64,000 nt of DNA from Molossus alvarezi (Eukaryota > Chordata > Mammalia > Chiroptera > Molossidae): the NCBI GenBank assembly GCA_037176705.1, contig CM073895.1:6348551-6412550 (forward strand), read 5' to 3'. The notes below the pieces were generated by a model, which had not been told where the DNA came from, searched no databases, and was given only the letters and a program-made list of their open reading frames with translations. Positions 23,501 through 31,600 of this stretch are shown piece by piece. Positions within the stretch are counted from its first letter, which is position 1. Each line of letters begins with the position of its first letter. The position numbers were made by a program, and so were the translations under genes.

Positions 23501-26500
23501 CAGGGTGGTCCAGACACTCTCTCCCCTCTTGCCCCTTGCGGGGAATCTGTTAATGAGAGATCAAGTCGCCTGCCCCACCAGCTTCACCTTCGGAGACAGT
23601 CTGTTACGTGATGCACCAATCCAGATCCCTCCACAGACACTGAGGCTATATTGACCAATAAGCATTAAGAACATCTGTGGAATCACTGCTGTGTGGGATT
23701 TATGTTTTGCCCAACGGGCTCTGGAGTTTGGCACATTTGTTATCCCACTTAATTCTGCTCAAAGCCCAGCGAAAGGCTGGGCCTCTCAGCGGGTCGGGTG
23801 GGCTGTTGCCAGGCGATGGGGGTCTGACGGTACGTGGTGACGCTGAGCTAGGTGGGAACTGAAGACCACGTTTCCAAGCTTCGCAACTCTCCCCAAGGAC
23901 ATCGCTGCTTAGTATTGAAGAGACACCGCCGTTCATTAATTCCGATTCTTTCTGCTTATCGGAGCCAAGAGGTACAGTCTTTAGAGCAGCTCTTAGGTGT
24001 CTTGGGGGGAGGGCACCCCGCAGGCCCAGTGCCCAAAAGCCTGGGGAGGGCTCCAGGTCACCACTCAGACCCTGGTGGCCTCATCCTCATGGCAAGGACT
24101 TCTGACCTTGACTGAGGTGGACACTGAAGAGTGAAACATCGGGCAGTTTGTGAAGAGATGAGATTCCCTTCATGTTGGTGGAGTGCAATCTCTATTTGGT
24201 CTTAAAAATCACTGGGGGATGGGGGGGGGGGCAGCCCCAGCCTGTGCTGAAACCAGAGCCAGAGAAAACAGCCTGAACGGTGACGACCTTCAGTGACAGC
24301 GCTCAGTGTCCTTGCCAAGTGGCTGCCTAGGAGCAGCCAGTGAGCTGGGAGCACCTGAGTCCAGGTCACATTTCTCTCTCAGCCCCTTGGCTGGAGCGAC
24401 TGTTCGCACATTTGCAGAGTGTCTGGGGAGCGGGGTTACACCCCCCTGACTTCCCAGGAGGTGTGGGCATGAATCCGCCACACGTGGATTCTGCTTCCGT
24501 GGCTGTTCTCCAAGTAGGATCTGAGGACCCAGGGAGTTCCTGGCATCAGGGCTCTCTGAGATCAGAACTATTTTCAGGACAATCCTGAGCTGTTCTTTGC
24601 ATTTTTGTTCTCTCATAAGCACACGGCGGGGTGCTCGGAGGCGACAGGCCGTGCAGTGTTGGAACCGGCAGAACACAGATGGGGGTTTGAGACTCGGCTT
24701 CCTCTGTGAAGCCAGACATTAAAGAGATTTGCAAAAATGTAAAGCCATACCCACTTTTCTCACACAATTTTTTTGCTTTAGAAAATACAGTTATTTTACA
24801 AAGACATGGAGTGGGATCATTGCTGTTTTTAAATGAATGCATACATTTTCTTGGGAGCAACTTCTAATATGGCAACTATTGATCTATAGAGCCCATATGA
24901 ACAAAGCTCTTGGGAGTTTTCGGTAAGTTTAAGAGCATAAAGGAGGGGTCCTAAGGCCGAACAGTTAGAGAGCTGCTGACTTTAATGCTGACTTGAGAGC
25001 AAAGGTTGGGGTTTTGAGCTGTGACCCGTTATCTGTCAGACCTGACTCTGAATTGTTGGCTAGTCAACAGGACAGGGACTGTGCCTGATCATTGCTGACA
25101 ACTTTTAGCCATCATCTATTTTTATTTTTTATTTTTTTTATTTTTAGAGAGAGAGGAAGGGAGAAGGAGAGAGAGGTAGAAACATCAATGAGAGAGATCA
25201 TCAATTGGCCACCTCCTGCATGCTCCCCACTGGGGATCAGGCCCACAACCTGGGCATGTGTCCTGACCGGGAATCGAACTGGTGACCTCTTGGTGCCTGG
25301 GATGATGCTCAACCACTGAGCCACACCCGCTGGACCACAGTCGACTCTATTTAAAAAACAAAATGTATGCCCTGGCCAGTTTGGCTCAGCAGTTAGTGTC
25401 GACCCCAGATTGATGTGGACCCTCCTGGTGACTGCTCCCAGTCACAGCACGGTGACACGGTGTAGCCTTGCTTACCTGCGCATATGCCCACCAACAGTCT
25501 GGACAAAATGATCATCTCAAATGACCTGGCAACCTTGCTGTACCCCATTAAGATCGCGGGCACAATGGAGAAGATGTTGTTCAGAAGCAAGGTCCCTTTC
25601 CTGCAGAGGACAAAACGTCAACTAGTTTGGGTGCTGGCTGGCCAGCTCAGTCGGTCAGAGCGTCGTCCCGATACACCAAGGTTGCGAGTTCATTCCCCAT
25701 AAAAGCAGCAACCAATGAATGCATAAATGAGTGGAACAACAAATCAGTGTTGCTCTCTCTCCCTTCTTCCCTCTCTCTGAAATCAATAAATTAAACACAC
25801 ACACACACACAGAACAACCACTTTGGTCTAAGGATTCACTCATTCGTTTAACAATGTTCACCGAGTGTGTTCTTAGTGACAAGATCCAGGATCCAGTACC
25901 CAGGGATACGGTACAAGGTTTTTGCCATCATAAACTGACATTATTTTGGTGTCACCTTAAAACCCAATCTGGCCCTGGCCGGTTTGGCTCAGCGGTTAGA
26001 GCATCAGCCTGCGGTCCAGAGAGACCCGGGTTCGGTTTCCGCTAAGGGCATGTACCTCGGTTGCAATTTGTCCCCAGTCCTGGTTGGGTCGTGCGGGTGG
26101 TAACCACTCAACGTGTCCCTTTCACGTCGATGTTTCTCTCTCTCTCTTTCTCCCTCCCACTCTATCTGAACAAAATATCAAAAAATGTCCTCGGGTGAGG
26201 ATAAAAAAACAAACCCAATCTGGGTAAGAGCATTAGAAGAAGAAAAAAAAAGACTGGGCCAACCTCACTTATCAAGACAGATGCAAACACCCTCAATGAA
26301 ATATCAGCAGATTGAATTCTATCACATATATAAGATATTTCAATGTGAAAAACACATTATTAAAGCGTATACTGGGGGAAATAGGAGATTATCAATTAAA
26401 GCTGCAAAAGAAGTCAATAAAGTTTGATATCTATTATGATTTTTAGGAAAACAACCTGAACAGTCTATAAATAGAGAGAACCTTTGTAAGCTGAGAAAGG

Positions 26501-28627
26501 TGATATCTCCTAAAACCCTATGACAAACATCAAGGCAATGCCAAGGAGAATCTTTTCCCAGGGATTTTGATAAACGAATTTAAAAATGAACACAGAAGAG
26601 TAAAAGAACATGAATAACTAAGATAAATTTAAGAATACGTGACTTTTCACATGGAAGAAAATTAGCTTTCTTTCTTTTTTTCTTTTTTTGTACTTTCCTA
26701 TCAGTAGTCACTTTATTTTATTTTATTTTATTTTTTGCAGAATTTATTGGGTGACACTGGTTAACAAAATTATACTGGTTTCAGGGGCAAAAAAAGTAGC
26801 TTTCATTGTATACAAAATAAAATTCCAGATCTATCTGGGAAAAACAAAACAGTTAGATTATTATTTTTTTAATTATACAACACTATCCTTACGACTCCAG
26901 GAAGGGAATGCTGTATTAAGACACAGAAAACAAAAATTCTAAGTTAGAGTTCAAGTTGACCATGTGGCCAATGAAAAATTTTATATAAGAGAGATACTAC
27001 TATATGTACGATTAAAAAAATAAAGCAACAATTGCCCTGGTCAGCTTGGCTCAGTGGTTAGAGTCGGCCTGTGGCCCAAAGGGCGTACCTGGGCTGCAGG
27101 TTCTGTCCCCGGCCCCCACTGGGGTCTTTCGGGAGGCAACCGAAAGATGTGTCTCTCTTGCACTGATATTTCTCTCTCTCCCTCTCTCCCTCCCTCCCCC
27201 CTTCCCTTTCTTTTACTCTCTCTGAAAATAAATAAATAAAGCAACAGGCTGAGAAGACGTTTGCCTGAGATCACAGAGGACAGTGTGGCGGTGACTTGCA
27301 CATGCTCGGAAGTGACATTTCCTCCCAGCTGTGAAATCTTGGGGTGTCACAGCATCTCTGTGCCCCCTTTTCCCATCTTGGAAAAGGGGATCGGGCTTTT
27401 GTAAGGATTAGAGGGATTCATAACCCTAAAAGCTCTCAGGATAGAGCCTGGCACATAGGAACCCATCAAAACATGTTAGTTGCTACTCTTATTTAAAGTA
27501 CACCTATCAATCGTTAAGAAACCATGAACAATTAAATAGCATTTAGCACATCCCCAAGCACACAGGTGAACAAGCCACTGTCAGCCCATTTGTGGACCAA
27601 CCTGCAGGCCTTCACTCAAGGAGAAGGGTCCTGCAGACCCGACGGACTGGACTGACATCCTGCTCCCGGGGGGCCCATTGGGAAGACCGTGAGTCAAGAC
27701 CAACCTCCCAGGAAGACCTTAGGATCTAAATCCCAAACCAGAGGCTATGCGTTCCTCTTCGCAGACTCTGAAAATGCTGGAGAAGGAACCAGGTCTGGGT
27801 TCTGGCCTTGACTCCTGAGTTAACTAGCTCTGTGGCTGAGAAGGGGAACTGACCCCACCCAGCCTCCCTGCTCATCTGTGACGGCACAGGTAGAGTGGAG
27901 AAGCTTCTTTTTATATTCCTCACCCAAGGATATTTTTCTATTTATCATCAGATGGAGTGGGAGAGAGGGAGAGAGACAGAGAGAAACATCAATGTGATAG
28001 AGCCACATCAACTGGTGGTCTCTGTGTCACACGACCCGACCAGGACTGAGCATGAACCACAACTGAGGTACATGCCCTTGACCGGAATTGAACCCGTGAC
28101 TCATTGGTCTGCAGGCCGACACTCTAACCGCTGAGCCAAACTGGACAGGGCAGGGAGAAGCTCTTAAATGCTGTTTATCGTGCCCATGCAATCTCTACGG
28201 GGGACTGGGGTGAATAAGGACCTTTTTTTGGAGTCAAATACAGAATGTCCAATGCTTCTAGAATTAGGGTCAAAGATATAAGCCCTGCCCTTGATGTCCA
28301 CCACACTCACAGGGAGAGCCAACCCGGGACCACACGGTCTCAGGAGAGTGCTGGATAATCTCAGCCGTTTCAGAGTTTCGTGGGAATTTAATTCGGGCTA
28401 AAGTTTCCATATTACTTGGTCTCAAGGTTAAAGAACAAAGAAGTGGGGGGGGGGGGGCTGGAGGTAGAAGAAGGTAAAGGAGGAATACATGGTGATGGAA
28501 GGAGACTTGATTTGGGGTGGCAAACACACAATACAATATACAGATGATGTATTATAGAATTATACACCTGAAACCTATATACTTTTATTAACCAATGTCA
28601 ACCCAATAAATTCAATAGAAAAGTTGA

Positions 28628-28683
<56 letters not shown>

Positions 28684-31600
28684 AAAGGAAAGAAGTTAAT
28701 TTGTGTTTGTTTAGAAGGTAAAGTTCAAGAACACTATGCTATGATTGACCTTAGGACTGACCTCTTGGCCATGTCATCTGGTGTTTGACTCTTCCAAAGG
28801 CAAAAAAAGAAGTGAGAACTTGGCTTTGGTTTTGGTATAAACAACATGAAAGACCTCCAGGTGAGAGAGCAGAGATCGTGGGAATGAAGCCTGATCTTGA
28901 GGTACTCTGTTCTTTCTGTGTCCACCTCAGAGCCTGACACCAGCCCCCTCACTTCTAGCCCAAAGACTTTGCCTGGGTCCCCTAGTACTTGGTCAGTGTT
29001 TGGTCTTAAGACCACATTAGAAAACAGAGCGCAGCCCTGGCCACCTTGGCTCAGCCATTAGAGCGTCGGCCCTTGGACCAATGAGTTGTGGGTTTGATTC
29101 CAGCCAGGGCATGTGCCTCGGTTTCGGTTCAGTCCCCAGCCCTGGTCAGGGTCGTGTAGAAGGTAACCAGTTGATGTGTCCCTCTCACACAGATGTTTCT
29201 CTCTCTCTCTCCCCCTCTCACCCTCCCTCAGTCCCTCCCTCCCACTCTATCTGAAGATAAATTTTAAAAAATATCCTCGGGTGAGGATTGAAAAAAAAGA
29301 AAAAGAAAACAAAGATCATCTCAGTGGTATTGCCTAGTCTCACAATGAGGATCTCAGTTTCAGGCCTGGGTTTTCCACTCCGACGGGGTCCATGAGTTTT
29401 GCAGAGTTGAAAATTCCCTTTCCCTTACCGGCCAAATTTATTCACCAAGACACCGACCATAAGGGATCCGATGAGGCCTCCAAAAGGGAACATGGACACA
29501 GAAATAGCCCACAGCAGAGTCAAGGAAAAGTCGCTCAAGTAGTCACTGGTCCTATCATAGTAGGTCTCGTTATAAAATTCTTTCATGAGCTGGAGAACAA
29601 AGCAACAGAACACCGAAGTTATTTGACCTGGTTTTGCAGAAAGAGCACCGTAAGTCATTGGGCGGACAATGGGACAGCCTGGGCACACAGATGTCAACAT
29701 TGCTTGGTGGAGGGGTGGGAGTCAGGAGAAAGCTGTATTAACTGCAATTAGCAGGGGCCCCCGGGGAGGGCCGCGAGGCCTCCGGCAGGCAAACTGCCAG
29801 GATCTTTCCAACACCAGGAAGGCCTGACGCGTCTTCCCACCTGTTGGGCGCCCCATGCGGCTCCGGACTCTTCCACAGACTGCGAGGCTGCAGAAGAGCG
29901 GAGGCCAGCCCACCATGCGTCCAGCCAGGCCTGGGGCCTGGTGCATCCCCATGGCCCTGTGCCTGCCCATCCCCTAGGGCCTCTGCTGTGTCCCTTTGCT
30001 CGAGGACCCATAGGGTGCCCCCCACAGGTGTGCAGTCCACCCTGGCGGCCACCCCTTGGGGACTGGGCTGCTCCAAACCCACCTCCCTGTTTCCTGGGGG
30101 CCCAGTCTCTTCGCCACAGTGACAGTGACCTACCTCGTCAGGGGAGTTAATAACGGCCACATTGTACCCATACTGGAAGGACGACCCAAAGGCAGCTATG
30201 AACGTGGCCAGGGCAAGCACCAGCGTCAGCCTCTGCGGGAGGAGAGGTCAGGCTTAGGTCAGCAGGCAGAGGAGTCCCCACTGACTTCACTGTCGTGTAG
30301 GAAGACAAATGGAACCTGAAGGTCTGTGTTGTTTCATTGGCTCCCTCTCCGGAAACCTGCCCTCCACCTACCTGGGGTTAGGACGGGCTTTCTCAGTGTG
30401 GCACTGAGGGCCTGATGATCCTTTGTGAGGGGCCGCTGTCCTGCATGCATTGTGGGGTACCCCTGCCCCACCCATGACAACCCAAATGTCTCCAGACATT
30501 GCTAAATGTCCACCTGCCCCCGGTGGGCGGGGAATTGCCTCCCATTGAGAACCCCTGGGTCAGAGACACTGGGGGGCCTACTCCAACACCCCATCTCATG
30601 TCTGAATGGCTTCCGTGTCTGCGTATTCAGACCCGCAAATGCCCTCCAGCGCCGCCTCCACACCAGCTCCCCCAAACCAGAGGGAAGCCCTGGTCGGCAT
30701 GGCTCAGCTGGTCGGGCATCTTTTTTCTTTTTCCTTCACTTTTGGATTCTGGAGAAACCAGGAAGCACATCCCTCATGCCCACGTGCAGCTGGCTTCCTG
30801 TTTCCATAATGCCCAGAAACGGGACCAGCGAGAAAACCGTTCGCAGGGCCGGCCCTCTGACTCTGGCTCGGGACGCGGGGAGGGAGGCCCTGGCACCGTC
30901 AGCCCCCTCCACACTCCGTGTCCACTGTCACGGACACCTCGGCGTAAGGACTCGCCGGGCAGAATGCCACTATGCCTGGAAGGGTGAGTTTTATCAACAC
31001 CGTAAGTCACTTTAGCCCGTGATGGAACCAAAAGTTTTACAGACACTGGGGTCTACACGGAGAGGGGAGCGAGCTGGCGGTGCCTTGTCTTGTGGCCGTG
31101 GGGGCTCTCCTGCTGCTGGCTGTGTGGCCCTGGGCCAGCTACGGAACTTCTCTGTGTCTTGGTTCCTTTACCTGTAAAATGGGGACAATGACACTACCTT
31201 TCTTACAGGACTGATGTGAAGAATAAACGGGTTCATATACAGGGGTGAGCAAAAGTAGGGTTATAGTTGTTTGTATGGAAAAAGGCATGCAGGGCCCTGG
31301 CCAGTTTGGCTCAGCGGTTAGAACATCAGCCCGCGGACTGGAGAGACCTGGGTTCGGTTCCCGTTAAGGGCACGTACCTCGGTTGTAGTTTGTCCCCAGC
31401 CCTGGTTGGGGTCGTGTGGGTGGCAACCAGTTGATGTGTCTCTCTCACATTGATATTTCTCTTCTTCCCTCCCTCTCTCCCGCTCTATCTGAAGATAAAT
31501 GCAAAAATGTCCTCAGGTGAGGATAAAAAAAAAGGAAAGAAAAAGACATGCAGGTTATGATGATTACAATAGCTTTATTAACTCCAAAGAACGTCACAAT

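Larger units (their letters stand above)
22723..25475. other. SLC2A5 intron 4
   Basis: Contains SINEs (22856-23040, 23070-23328, 25122-25336) and a SINE head fragment (25369-25404). The interval 23345-25090 shows no repeat or exon I can name. Confidence 0.5.
25601..29428. other. SLC2A5 intron 3
   Basis: Contains SINEs (25631-25793, 25972-26209, 27034-27240, 27912-28151, 29034-29302), L1 3'-end fragments (about 26715-26800 minus, 28480-28620 plus), a MIR (27320-27500 minus), and AC and GAAA microsatellites. The AT-rich stretch 26220-26690 was not assigned to a family and shows no exon. Confidence 0.6.
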
